A program made the position numbers and the translations under genes. A DNA stretch of 64,000 nucleotides from Amyelois transitella. Its lineage: Eukaryota > Arthropoda > Insecta > Lepidoptera > Pyralidae. This document shows positions 35,601 through 45,799 of this stretch, piece after piece. The stretch is from positions 6,327,001 to 6,391,000 of the forward strand of contig NC_083507.1 of NCBI RefSeq assembly GCF_032362555.1, given 5' to 3'. The notes beneath the pieces were generated by a model. The model saw only the letters and a list, made by a program, of their open reading frames with translations. It had not been told where the DNA came from and made no database searches. Each line of letters starts with the position of its first letter. Positions within the stretch are counted from its first letter, which is position 1.

Positions 35601-36366
35601 GATATTGTAATAATATCCTTGATGCATTCGATCAATAAACGTCCAGACATAGGTCAGGTCACATCTGAGAAAAAAAAATCATTTTCCATCGTAAGCTGAA
35701 CAAGAATCCAGAGCATCGGGTATTGTACAGTCAACCGCATATCTAATTACTCAAATTTAAAGCAAACTAGCCTTTATTACCACGCCATAAGAGGATTCTA
35801 TGCAGGCTAAATTAATATACGGTTAACCGTACCAGCATTGTCGTTCGTGCCAACTGGTTTGAGGTCAAGTTTTTGGATCACTAACTCAATTGCTTCTCTG
35901 GAGGAACCTGGGACTTGCCTCTAACCACAATTAACTTGACTATTGGGTAAGTCAGATTTTTACACAGCGATTCCCTTTGCCCTCCTCAACCTTGAGGAAC
36001 TTAACCCATATCATATCATAGTAAAAACTGCACTAGATGAATGTGTCTATCCCCTTAGTCGCCTTGATACGACACCCATGGCAAGAGATTGATTTATTTT
36101 TTTTATTTTAAGAATGTGTATTCTGAAGTGCCAGGAACCATATGGTCTACTTATATGTATCAGATATATAAATGACCATTAAAACCAAGACGAGCCAAGC
36201 GAACGCAAGGGCTTCACATTACTTATAATATTGAAATTATTGCAGCGTTCTTCAAAGCAAGAAGGAGGTCAGTCCAGCCCAAATACAAGGCTATTTTATG
36301 TTCCACAAGCATTCGCCTCCAGAAGCAGTCTTAGCGGACGTAGAAACAATATGGACTTTAGGTTGA
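29617..36366 (+). CDS. BCS1: Mitochondrial chaperone BCS1 (AAA ATPase)
   Basis: Exons 29617-29939, 30953-31092, 32503-32715, 32983-33121, 33476-33670, 34957-35100, 36246-36366 give 1275 nt and 424 aa, the usual family length, with all phases closing. The N-terminus has a glycine-rich membrane helix (about residues 14-33), followed by the BCS1-specific domain. The AAA domain shows Walker A GPPGCGKS (about 231-238), Walker [12 protein letters not shown] (about 280-289) and the [19 protein letters not shown] sensor/arginine-finger region. BCS1 sits in the mitochondrial inner membrane and inserts the Rieske iron-sulfur protein into complex III. The intron after exon 4 has a GC donor (CTCAG|GCAATC), required because the next exon continues LLSVAPQQS as in other BCS1 proteins. 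Introns 1-6 contain a LINE tail, an RTE-like piece with a foldback insert, a 27-bp hairpin, a truncated LINE and a tRNA-derived SINE. Confidence 0.95.
30481..30826 (-). repeat. LINE 3' end fragment, same family as 63483-64000
   Basis: Shares 'gcttccaaagcgcatgtg', 'tagaagaagc', 'gaatgcacattgtctaca' and 'tgtacaaattatg' with the right-edge element, in the same order and orientation. Only the non-coding tail is present here. It lies in BCS1 intron 1. Confidence 0.65.
31459..31610 (+). repeat. Degraded SINE copy
   Basis: The modules 'acatacatatgt', 'attacgtct', 'cttgaagagactga' and 'gtgacagtttgctagcc' are recognisable but diverged. Confidence 0.55.
31715..31756. repeat. 19-bp perfect hairpin, 4-nt loop
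   Basis: AAAAATATTGAGCCATAGT at 31715-31733, loop ggta, then its exact reverse complement at 31738-31756. It lies in BCS1 intron 2. Confidence 0.9.
31803..32420 (-). mobile_element. RTE-like repeat end interrupted by a foldback element
   Basis: The outer sequence starts 'actagcgacccgccccggc' and 'ttcgcacgggtgcaa' and resumes after the insert with 'gcgtaattttaaag' and 'cagacaaacagac'. This is the minus-strand 3' end of a common lepidopteran repeat. Removing the insert at 31915-32338 and one target copy restores a continuous element. Confidence 0.7.
31915..32338. mobile_element. 424-bp foldback (long inverted repeat) element
   Basis: Two arms of about 200 bp are near-perfect reverse complements around a loop of about 21 bp (32117-32138). 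The ends are ATGTGTGTCAGAATGG. The element is bounded by a perfect 8-bp target duplication AATCCGTT (31907-31914 and 32339-32346). There is no coding frame. The word GGTACACC/GGTGTACC repeats through both arms. Confidence 0.9.
33690..33746. repeat. 27-bp hairpin (one mismatch), 3-nt loop
   Basis: The arms 33690-33716 and 33720-33746 pair along 27 bp with a single mismatch and a 3-nt loop. It begins 20 nt after the BCS1 exon 5 end at 33670. Confidence 0.9.
33931..34860 (-). mobile_element. 5'-truncated non-LTR retrotransposon (LINE)
   Basis: On the minus strand a 214-aa frame (34837-34193) encodes the C-terminal part of a LINE polymerase: [31 protein letters not shown], and [14 protein letters not shown] near the end. 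It is followed by a 3' UTR with 'atggcggacttatcccaatc' (read on the plus strand) and a (CAAA)n tail at about 33931-33950. The N-terminal polymerase and endonuclease are missing. It is inserted in BCS1 intron 5 opposite to the gene. Confidence 0.85.
35241..35485 (+). mobile_element. tRNA-derived SINE
   Basis: The head 35241-35312 is tRNA-like: an A-box region 'tgtgtcgcagcggtaatacg' and a B box GGTTCGAATCC inside a 'cccggg...cccgg' T-arm. It then continues into a family-specific tail ('gatgagaaaagaac', 'tggatgtttatctatatatg') ending in a TTTATT-rich stretch. It is not a functional tRNA gene because the acceptor arms do not pair and the tail is continuous with it. It lies in BCS1 intron 6. Confidence 0.8.
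35850..36135 (+). repeat. Second SINE-like repeat
   Basis: It contains 'ctaactcaattgcttctctgg', 'ccttgaggaacttaaccc' and 'cttagtcgccttgatacgac', ending 'agtgccaggaacca', a known style of dispersed lepidopteran repeat. It shares only its 3' part with the abundant SINE. Confidence 0.5.
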
Positions 36367-36381
36367 TGTACATTGTAAATT

Positions 36382-36387
36382 AATAAA
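36382..36387 (+). terminator. Polyadenylation signal of BCS1
   Basis: AATAAA is 16 bp after the stop codon, implying a very short 3' UTR. Confidence 0.6.
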
Positions 36388-36841
36388 TTATTTAAAACAA
36401 AATTGTGTTTCTGAAACATACTATATTTAAATAGACAATATTCCTATAATAACTGAAAAGTTAACAATTTTAGTCAATACTAAAAATACCATACATAGGG
36501 TTTTATCCAAGTATATTTTTTTCGGACATACATTAAAAACTTAATCTCTTAACATGATAATAAAATGTAACAAAGGCTCATTACCGGGCTGCACCCTATC
36601 TATAATTATATTAAAGTTATACAAATAAAACGCTACATTCAAAGTTCTTCACAATTTGCCAGCCACAGTACAAGTTAACAAGAGGTAAAAAAATATTTAC
36701 ACATATTTCAAACAATAAAAAGTACGATTAATTGATATATACTTGTAAATTGTTTTCGTATACCTACTCCATACACTTGTATCCAGAAATTGATAGCGTT
36801 GTACTTGCATTATCTCTTTATTGTTAAAGATATTTAAATAC

Positions 36842-36955
36842 TTACATACATATATTACGTTATTCTACCGTACGCGGTAGACAAGGCGAACAGTTTCAAA
36901 AGACTGAAAGACCACGTTCAACTGGATGATGACAGGTTGCTAGCCCAAAGAATGA
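36842..36955 (+). repeat. SINE fragment
   Basis: 'acatacatatattacg', 'ggtagacaaggcgaacag' and 'gacaggttgctagccc' are diverged but ordered as in the abundant SINE. Confidence 0.55.
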
Positions 36956-37169
36956 ATATTTTTTAAGAAAATAGGTACTCTAAAAAGAATCCTAAATTTA
37001 TTAGCCTTGATTACAAAGAGATTTGATGTCACAGTTTGATGAGCATAAATTTACAAATAATATACCTAAATTCTTAAGTCTTTGTAGACAATCAGTAAGT
37101 ATTATCTACCAAAAAGACAAGTTAACAGACATTTGTGATAGTTTTCTTTACACTGTGCAACCTGAGCTT

Positions 37170-40100
37170 TTAATCTATTTTTTTCATTTGAATACATTTG
37201 ATAAGAAATATAAATTTTGTAGTGTTGTTGTGTACCTCTGGGCCCATTCTAAATGCACTTTGATGAATTTTGTTACCTACATCACCTTGAAATATTTTTA
37301 TTATCTCCCACTGCCAGTTGGCAGAAATTTTTTGCATATCTATTTCTATATCGTTACTATCTTTAATACCTATATAAAATCTGTTTGTATTACAATGTAA
37401 TGACAAGCACAAAATAATAGGTTTTACAGCTTCTTGCTTAAATAGTACCTTAAATTTTATCAGACAGTGAAATTCATTTTTGCCCATGTATTCCAACAAA
37501 TGAATGTTAGGAATACCTAATAAATGTATGTTATGAATACCCAATAAAGTTTTCACATATTTAAACGGGGAATCAGTCTTGGTGTTTGGTAATTCAACAG
37601 TATGTAGTATAATGCTCTCAGAATTATTTTTCTGTTCTGGTAACGTGTTGTTTACAACTGGATCAGGAGTTGGAATTATTGCTACATTCTGAGAATTTTG
37701 ATATGCCATATGTGGAATAATATTAACCATATTCGGCAAACGTTCTTCAAAATTGTTTATATTATTTTGATTTAGTAGTAGACTATTTGGTATTGATGCA
37801 TTCTCAGGCATTAATTCTGATACAGGTTTAACTTTTATTCTTGGTATAGATGAAGAAGGTTTCTTATTTAAATTAGTGGCTTCATCATTCAAGAATATAG
37901 AGCTACCTAAGCCTTCATTCGCAAATTGATTATAGTCTAAAGCTAATGATGTCGTAGAAGTAATTATTGGCATACCAGTTAAATCGTTATCGGCTTCAGC
38001 ATTATTTAGGTCAGTGAACAGCAAAGATTCATTATCCTTCATTTCAGTTAAAAGTTGTTTTGTCAAATCACTGTCTGAAACACTTTTATTTGATTTGATT
38101 TCATAGTTAATCACTTTTTTAGGCAGTTGTTTTGGATTTGCCACTGGATTTTTATTGAGAAGTTTACCACTTGAACTTGTATCTTCATACTTGTAGAGAC
38201 AAGCTTGATCAGAAAGTGTATGCCGAGAAGCAGTTTGGTCATGGGAAATAATACCCAAGGTATCGTGTGAAGCTTTAATATTATATGTTCCTAGATGAGT
38301 ACCATTGTCATTGGAATTATTTTTTCTTGACACAATGTCATCCCGATCATTGCTAAATTGTAAAATGTTTCCCAGATCTCTGATTGGTTCGTTAGATGAT
38401 ATCGATTTTTCATCACTTAAAATGTTATGAGTTACGGGAACATCCGTCCACCCTAAATCATTGTCTTCGGGTTTCTGATGATCCGATCTCAAAGTAGTCA
38501 TACTTATTCTAAGAGGAGGACCACTTAAAGAATGACACGTTTTTGGTGACCATATTACTTCCAGATTTCTATATTCTAAAAATCTTAGCAAACCTGTACA
38601 ATTTAAACCTTGTCTGTTGATTATCTTTCGTCCCAAATTTAATACTTTATGCATGAGTTGAGATTCAATATTAGCATAGTTTGGCCTTTTGTTTTTTTCC
38701 AATGTCATATGTCTAATATATTTACCGTGGCAAACATCTATTACATTACGGATCAATTTATTTTCATTTTCCTCGTAAAAAAAGTTATCAGTTACATTAT
38801 TCGCCGAAATAGTTTCAGCTTCAGACTCCGAATCTAAGTTAATGCATTCAGTAATAACTTCATCTTTCTTGCCCTTGTGTGACCGGGAGTTTAAGTGATC
38901 TTCATCATCAGAGGACGTACTTTTTTCATTATCATCTTTTTTTTCTATAACTACTGTATCGCTAGAAAGTAAACGGCGTCTTTTCTTAGTTTTCTTCCTT
39001 GATACGGAATATTCTGCATCATCTGAAGAGTCAGATAATCCATTTATGTCAGATTTTGCCTGGATACCATTTGAGATTACATTTTTACCCTTTAAAGTAT
39101 ACAATATATAATATTTACTATTTCTTTCATGCGTTATTACCTTTTCTTTACTTAAAACAACAGTATTGTTTACACCAGTAAAATTAGGTTTTTTATCAAA
39201 TTTTTCCATTCTAACAGAGCACAATGAATTCAAAATAGATTTATATTTCTTAAATTGTTCAGAGTGAATATTTGAATAATGTTTCAATAAAAAATTTCTT
39301 TTTACATATGACTTGTTGCAAATTCTACAAGAAAAATATATATTGTAATCATTATAATTCCATTGACGTTTATTATCGTACTTTTTCTTCTTAATTATTA
39401 AAGGTTTTACTTTTGCCCCATCACTGTTATCCCTTTCTGATGGAGCAGAAGATGTAGAGTCAATTCTTTTTGTCTTTGCTGACGATTTGGAAGTCCTTGG
39501 TTTTTCTTCTTCCCATTCATTCGTTGTTCTTGAGTCTACGTTTTCGACCTGCAAACACATAGATGATTATGAATAATGCTGTCAGTGTAGGTACATTTTC
39601 GCCCAATTTCATAGATTTTAAAAGCGCTGCCAATGTCAATGGGTGATTTATTACCATTATATTTTAAAGAAGAATAAAACATTAAAATCTTTGCCTTTAT
39701 ACACAATATATTATTATTAGAATCGATGAATTTGCCATTTACCTCGGGGCGATGTTCTTACCCCGGGAAATTCTGCTATATATATTATTATATGCTCTAT
39801 TTAGTATGAGGCAATAAGCCTTTTGTTTGGTCCTGTAAATATGCCACTAAGACTTCGAGACTCCTCTGGACTATTTTTTGGGAGCTACGTAAAATATTTT
39901 GTGAATAAAGCTCACACTATTGACACGTTATAACTTACAAGACAACATAAAATGTGTTTTTAGTGGAATTCAGGACCAAAGTGTAAGAAAATAGTACAAA
40001 TAGACCATATGTAGGTATGTACTTTTAGAAACGTTAGCAGTGTTAAACATATGCATTAAGTACTTACTTTCTTAAAAAAAAAATATCGTAACAGCAACAA

Positions 40101-43100
40101 CCATTTCATTGATTCCAATGTTTTGTATACCTACATGTATTTTGGCTGTTAATTCAAAACTTAAAAATCACCCGTCATATAAAAATAGCCGCTTAGTTTA
40201 GTCAGTAGAAACAGACCAAAAATGAATTAAACAAGTAAATACCTAAAAAAATAAAGAAAAACTCACCGGCACAGTATCAGCTTGTTTCTCTGCTGAAACC
40301 GCTTGGGATTGAAATGTAGCCGATGCCGCAATTTTATGCAAAACATCCTGAAATCAGATACGTTCAAATAAATATAGGTATGTATAAAAATGCTTTTCAA
40401 TACATAACTAAAAGTATTAGTAAAATAACTTTTAGTTGGCCTATAAACTTGAGTTTCCTCTTGTTGGCGATGGGCTAGCAACCTTGACTTTATGATGGAA
40501 TTGAGATTGAAGTTGATATTCAAATAATGTCACTATTTGAAACTCAATTTGAATCTCAACACACCATACAGCTGAACGTGGGCTTTCAGTCTTTTCAAGG
40601 CTGTTGCCTCTGTCTACGTCGCAAGGGATATAGACATGACTATAAGTCGTAAGTAAATAGGGTTGGTCGGATTTTTAATTTTCGTCTTTGGTGAATAGTC
40701 CCGCAAGTTTTTGGCATTCATAATAATTATTACCAGTAAAATAGAAATTCTTAAAATCATTTTCATCTTAAGTAGGTAGGTACTATTATAAGTCTGTTTT
40801 GGTTGTTGACGTTACCTTATGCTATGCTTATATTAAGTATTTTGTGCTGTTTGGTTCCCGGTATTTTAGAATAGTACCACTCCATGTCTTTGCCATGGAT
40901 GTCGTAAAAGGCGGCTAAGGGAAAAGCTAACAAACTTGGGATTCTTCTTGCGATAGGCTAACAACCTATCATATTTAAATCTCAATTCCATCTTAAGCCA
41001 AACAGCTTAATGTGGCCGTGTTTCCACGTGACCCCACAAAACATGATTATATGTAGGTATGTTTGTATTTTAGGCCCTAAATTGCTTTTTAAATCAATAC
41101 TAAAAGAAATCTATAAGTAGGTAAGTTTAGGGTACTCAACCATTTTTTTAACTGATCTATGTCTCACCGATTATATATTAATGTTTATAAAATATATCTT
41201 TACACCTAATCGTAAATTTACACCAGTATTCAAACTATCCCTTGTGGGGTAGACAGAGCCAACAGTCTTGAAAAGACTGATCGGCCACGTTCAGCTATTT
41301 GGCTTAATGACAGAATTGAGATTCATATAGTGACAGGTTGCAAGCCCATCGCCTAAAAAAAATAATCCCACGTTTGTAAGCCTATCCCTTAGTCGCCTAT
41401 ACAAAGGATATAGACGTGACGATATGTACATATGTATTCAAAATATCATTTATAATAAAAAAAGAGAAAATAAAAATAAAACTTGTAATTAGGTAACTAG
41501 GTACATACTTAGTTACTTACAGATTTTACATTTTTATTTTGTACACTGTTGATCAGAAGTTGTTGTTTCGCCACATAAGCCGTCTTGACTGTAAAATATT
41601 CAGTCAATTTTGATTCACATTTTTTACATATCAGCTGAGGTAGGCCATCAAACGGAGCAACCTGAAATTAAAACAGAACTTAGGAGTGGACAGGATAATA
41701 ACATAATAAGGTGCCTTCTTAGGCACCTAGTTAGTTCTTAGGAAACCTGCGACGCCGACAATGCGGTGCTCTGTTCAATGATATAAGGTGGGACTCGTTG
41801 ATTGTAATTAAACAGGACAAGTACTCATCTCCCTTGGGATTCTTTTTTAGGCGATGGGCTAGCAACCTGTCACTATTTGAATCTCAATTCTATCATTAAG
41901 CCAAATAGCTGAACGTGGCCATTCGGTCCTTTCAGGACTGTTGGCTCTGTCTACCCCACAAGGGATATAGACGTGAACATATGTATGTATGTAAGTACTC
42001 ATCTGTTCGTTTATTCGGCTAGTTCCTACTAGTTCAACTGGTCAGTTCAATCGTTGAACTAGTGAGACTTTATGTATTGAATGAAAAAAATTTTTTTTGT
42101 ATATATTTTTAATAGAAACTGAATACACATTTGTAACGGGTTAATCAAATAGCTACTTAGTAGTTGAAATTACAATAAATCTCCGGCCAAGCGACGTGAT
42201 GAGAATTTTAGATTACGAGCGATGCGGATCATTCAAGATTAGGTAGTAGGTATTAACGACTATTATGTATTTTATTCACTTTTCACCAAACGTTGATTGT
42301 CACATTCACATTCCGAAACAGTGTCTACTTGTCCGCTCTCTACGACAACGAAAGAGTGCGATTTTAACCAAAAAGGAATTTCGAATACAACCTCTGCCAG
42401 CATGGATGGCAGAGCAGTTGGCGAAACCAACAGTGGCGTAACTATACCATTCGTGGCCCGTGGCAAATTCATCGGATGGGCCCCTCCTCCCAGTTTAAAG
42501 AAGCTGAACCAACAATAATAATAATATTTTTTATTTTATAATACTTATTTATACACTTTTACTTGTAAGAGTACAATAATAAATCACTACGTTAAGTAGG
42601 TACATACAAACTTTATAATTATACTTAGGTATTTGATTTTATAATAATTCACTTTAAATTGAAAGTAGGTACCTATTTTGAAGTACAGTCAGCATCTAAT
42701 TGATATGGGCACATAGAGTAGTCAAAATGATTTGAAAAAAAAAAGTACACTAAAGCAAAGCACAAAAAACCAACATATAAGTATGTTAATTATTAAAATT
42801 CCTTTCTTCGAACTTTCTGTTCAGCAAAGGTGGTAATGACATCATCAAAGTTCAAATATCGGGCCATAGAATTTTCAATAGACAGAATAGCCAAGTTGCT
42901 TAACCTGTCTTGTCCCATAGAATTTCTTAAATAAGTTTTTATCAATTTCAATTTTGAAAACGATCGCTCGGCACTAGCCGTAGTCACAGGAATGGTGAGA
43001 AATAATAGAAATGCAGTGCATACTTCAGGAAAGGATGAAGATATAAAATGATTTTTGATTATTTATAAGTCAGCAAGTTCTCTTATAAAAGATGATGTTT

Positions 43101-45760
43101 CTATTTCGTGTATAAAAGAGGATCGAAAACTGAGTATTTCCTTGGAAAACGAGATGGATATATCTTCTTTATATAGATGGACAAATGCTAAAGCCTTTTC
43201 CAATAAATCAGTATCGTCCAAAGTGGCAGTTTTGCAAAGTGGCAGGTTGCAAGACATTGAAATTGGAAACAATTTCATTCATTCCAAGAAAACGCAATCT
43301 CAATTGACTAATGATTATGTCTAATATACGATAGAATACGTTCACTTTAAACAAGCTTTCAGGATCTTGGAGACGTTTATCCTCAAAAATTTCATCAAAA
43401 TGACGTTTCACTTTTCTCTGACGAGTTTTTGTAAATTTAGGGTTTATAGACCATTTCACTGCAATATTATTTGCTTCCGTTTTTAAATCTTCAAATTCAT
43501 GTCGATACTTTTCAAGTTGTTCTAGACAGACTTGCAAACGGTTTGAAGCATTTGAAAGATCGATGGCTTTAGACTGAAGTGCTTTAGAAGCCGCGTCTAT
43601 AGTTTGTAAGATTTTGCAATGATTGTATATTGGCATTGCGAGTCGAGAGTAAGCCTGCAGGGCAGTCGTCCATACTTCAATTGGGCCATCTCGTTTTTAT
43701 AAGCGCGGTTGACCGAAACTTACAGCGGGAATTCCCCGAACATCGCAGTAATACCAACACGCGTGGCTTACTAAACATGTATGATAAATAAGAAATGTTG
43801 GGAGTTGGGATTCTCCTCTGAACGGGGGCCCCTTCCGGCTGGGGGCCCGTGGCATTTTGCCGACTTGCCACCCTGTAGTTACGCCACTGGAAACCAACAA
43901 TGATTAAGAACGTGCAACAATTCAATTAACACAATAAAGAATTTAATTGAATAGCAATCTTACTTCTGACTAGGTACCGTTATACATATAGGTAGGCAGG
44001 TATACCTAGGTACTTAGTAACTCTGTCTATATTTTACGATTTCACGCCTAAACTGCTGAACCGATTTGGATAAAATTATGTACCTATGTATGGTAAAGTA
44101 GAGTAAGTATAGAGATGGTTTTAGACCTGGGAAAAGAGGTACTTTATACCGCGGGGAAATATAGCATTCCCATGGGATAATTACTTTTCCATATAAAATA
44201 TCTAATGTGAACGAGGTCACGGGTACGTAGTTATAATAATAAACGCGAAAGTAAATCTGATTGTTTGTTTTTAACTTTATAGGGTGGAGGCACCTAATAT
44301 CGGCCTTTCGAGAAAATTTAACAATTATAATAATAGGTGTGGTTTTTATGCGAAAATTTGCTCTTATATATGCACAAGAGTGCATAATCGTCACATTTGT
44401 GCGTACCTATATCTCAAAAAGTAAACATTCGATTCGCAATAGAGCGCGGATACACTTTGTTCTCGTTTGCTATTATTTTGTTGATAAGTAGGTATTTGTA
44501 TCGAGTGAAACAAATCTAAGCTTTTTGTTTTATTTATTTCTGTAAAAAAGAAATCCTTTGATTTCTTCTCTCTTCCATCATTTAAAAAGCATACCTATTT
44601 ATACATTTTAATTTTTTTTATGATTAATCGCGAGAACGAGGTTAGGAATCTGAATTATTGATAAATCTCAATAGATATCGACCGAGCTATGTAGGTATAT
44701 TGGGAAAATGTATAAAAGGAAGATAAACATTTTTGCAAATTTTAACTTTAGCGATAATATTTATAAACTTAAAAATGAAATAACAGCCTTTTATGACTTC
44801 TAGATCCTAAAATCAGCCATCTAAATAGTATTTTATCAGCTGATATAAAGAAAATCGATGTGTAATAATAACGGCCAAAGGCCATCCCAACATTACAAAA
44901 AAATATGGACCGTATGAGCAAATACTTAAGTATTATTTTTTAATAACAGAAATACAGGTCAGAAATACCGACGGGAGCGAAGCCTCGCGCAAAAGCTTGT
45001 TGACGATAAAAATCATCTCCTACTGACTGACTGATATTATAATTAAAAAAATTGTGTTTTGGATTATTGTTTGTAACGAATAAACAAAAACTACTGGACT
45101 GGTTTTGACGAAAAGAAATAGTCCTTCAAGAATGACAAAAGCTACGTTTATTCTGGATATACGGAAGCAAAGCTCCGCGCAAAATCTTATATTGAATATG
45201 TTACGAATAGGTAGGTATGTATTGTATTTTCTGATTCAAATAAAAACTAGTAAACCGATTTCGATAAAATTTTGCCAAGAAAAAGTTAGGTAGTACATGA
45301 ACAGTTTTCTTACAAAAATTTTCACTTACAGAAGTAATGTAGGTACTTAGGTTATTTTATTTAGGGAATTCTTGGTAAAGTGTTTATTTTCGAATTTTTA
45401 CTGAATTCACCTGTACAAAAGGTATGTCGATACCAGCGTTATAGGCGGCAGATAGGTACCTACCTACTTATCAAGGTGCAAAATGCCGATAAAAGAGGAA
45501 ATTGTCAAAACGTTATTGCAGAAAAGCCAAAGCTATTTACAAGCGTTGGTTGACATAGCCGATAATTAGTGCCAGCAACCTACTTCTAACAAATACTCCT
45601 CTTTTAGTTCAGAGGTTAATAATAGTAGAATACTTACGTCGATACCGTAGGAATACTTAATCTGATGTTGGATGTTAGGAATTATTTGATAAATTCCCTT
45701 ATCTTCTAAGCACAAACGACAAGTTACAAAAAGTTTCAGGTCGACTTCAACTTTCTCCAT
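37170..45760 (-). CDS. ZAD-domain zinc-finger protein with a single C2H2 finger
   Basis: Exons on the minus strand: 45760-45638, 41661-41521, 40347-40267, 39548-37170. They give 2724 nt, 907 aa, with every junction in phase 0. Residues about 10-90 form a ZAD: CRLC at 14-17 pairs with CKKC at 53-56 across the first intron. This is the arthropod-specific dimerisation domain at the start of many C2H2 factors. One C2H2 finger lies at about 189-210 (C189, C192, H205, H210). Between them and after it the chain is basic or acidic, low in complexity and rich in Ser/Asn/Asp. The C-terminal 150 residues look folded (LHCNTNRFYIGIKDSNDIEI) but match nothing I know. A transcription or chromatin role in the nucleus is expected for ZAD proteins; its targets are unknown. 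A 5' UTR exon probably exists, since an acceptor stands just before the first coding exon (45783). Intron 1 carries a hAT element and several repeats. Confidence 0.82.
40466..40650 (-). mobile_element. SINE, internally rearranged
   Basis: 'gatgggctagcaacc' starts a minus-strand copy. The segment around 40500-40555 contains inverted duplicates of the 'gaattgagattcaaatagtg' module, so part of the copy is flipped. Confidence 0.6.
40852..41061 (-). mobile_element. SINE copy
   Basis: It opens with the reverse of the 3' end ('ggttcccggtatt', 'ccatggatgtcgtaaaagg') and runs to 'atatgtaggtatg'. The tRNA-distal end is complete and the other end truncated. Confidence 0.65.
41233..41437 (+). mobile_element. 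SINE copy with inverted end
   Basis: 'tatcccttgtggggtagacag' to 'cctatcccttagtcgcc' in plus orientation, then a short piece in the opposite orientation ('aaggatatagacgtgac'). It looks like two fused partial copies. Confidence 0.6.
41831..41994 (-). mobile_element. SINE fragment
   Basis: 'cttgggattcttttttaggc' to 'agggatatagacgtgaac' and a (ATGT)n end, in minus orientation. Confidence 0.65.
42431..43889 (-). mobile_element. hAT transposon with intact ends and a decayed transposase
   Basis: The ends are CAGTGGCGTAACTA (42431) and its reverse complement ending at 43889. They are bounded by a perfect 8-bp target duplication GAAACCAA (42423-42430 and 43890-43897). On the minus strand, pieces of a transposase appear in different frames: 43636-43208, then 43278-43063, then 42987-42793, the last with ASAERSFSKLKLIKTYLRNS, the hAT C-terminal dimerisation motif. 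Frame changes and the missing N-terminal zinc finger and DDE region show it is dead. The style is that of hAT proteins with the DUF4371/ZMYM1-like layout. It sits in intron 1 of the ZAD gene. Confidence 0.88.
44030..44260 (-). repeat. RTE-like / non-autonomous repeat copy
   Basis: 'gctgaaccgatttgg', 'gtacctatgtatgg', 'gggaaaagaggtac' and 'cgcgaaagtaaatctg' follow the usual order of a lepidopteran repeat family; related to 615-775. Confidence 0.45.
44870..45300. repeat. Repeat-derived DNA, two tail-like pieces
   Basis: 'gggagcgaagcctcgcgcaaaagc' and 'aagcaaagctccgcgcaaaatc' are two similar ends about 200 bp apart, each after an 'actactggactgg' or 'aaaccgatttcg' module. They look like adjacent copies of one non-autonomous element. 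Confidence 0.4.
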
Positions 45761-45799
45761 TTTGTGCTTCTGTTGATACTCTGAAAACATAAATTGTGT

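Noticed and set aside
42297-42430. Possible coding fragment flanking the hAT insertion (KECDFNQKGISN)
   Set aside because: Open only because it is short; no match and it is broken after the target duplication.
45483-45569. Short frame starting MPIKEEIVKTLLQ
   Set aside because: Only 28 codons, no context, inside intron 1 of the ZAD gene.
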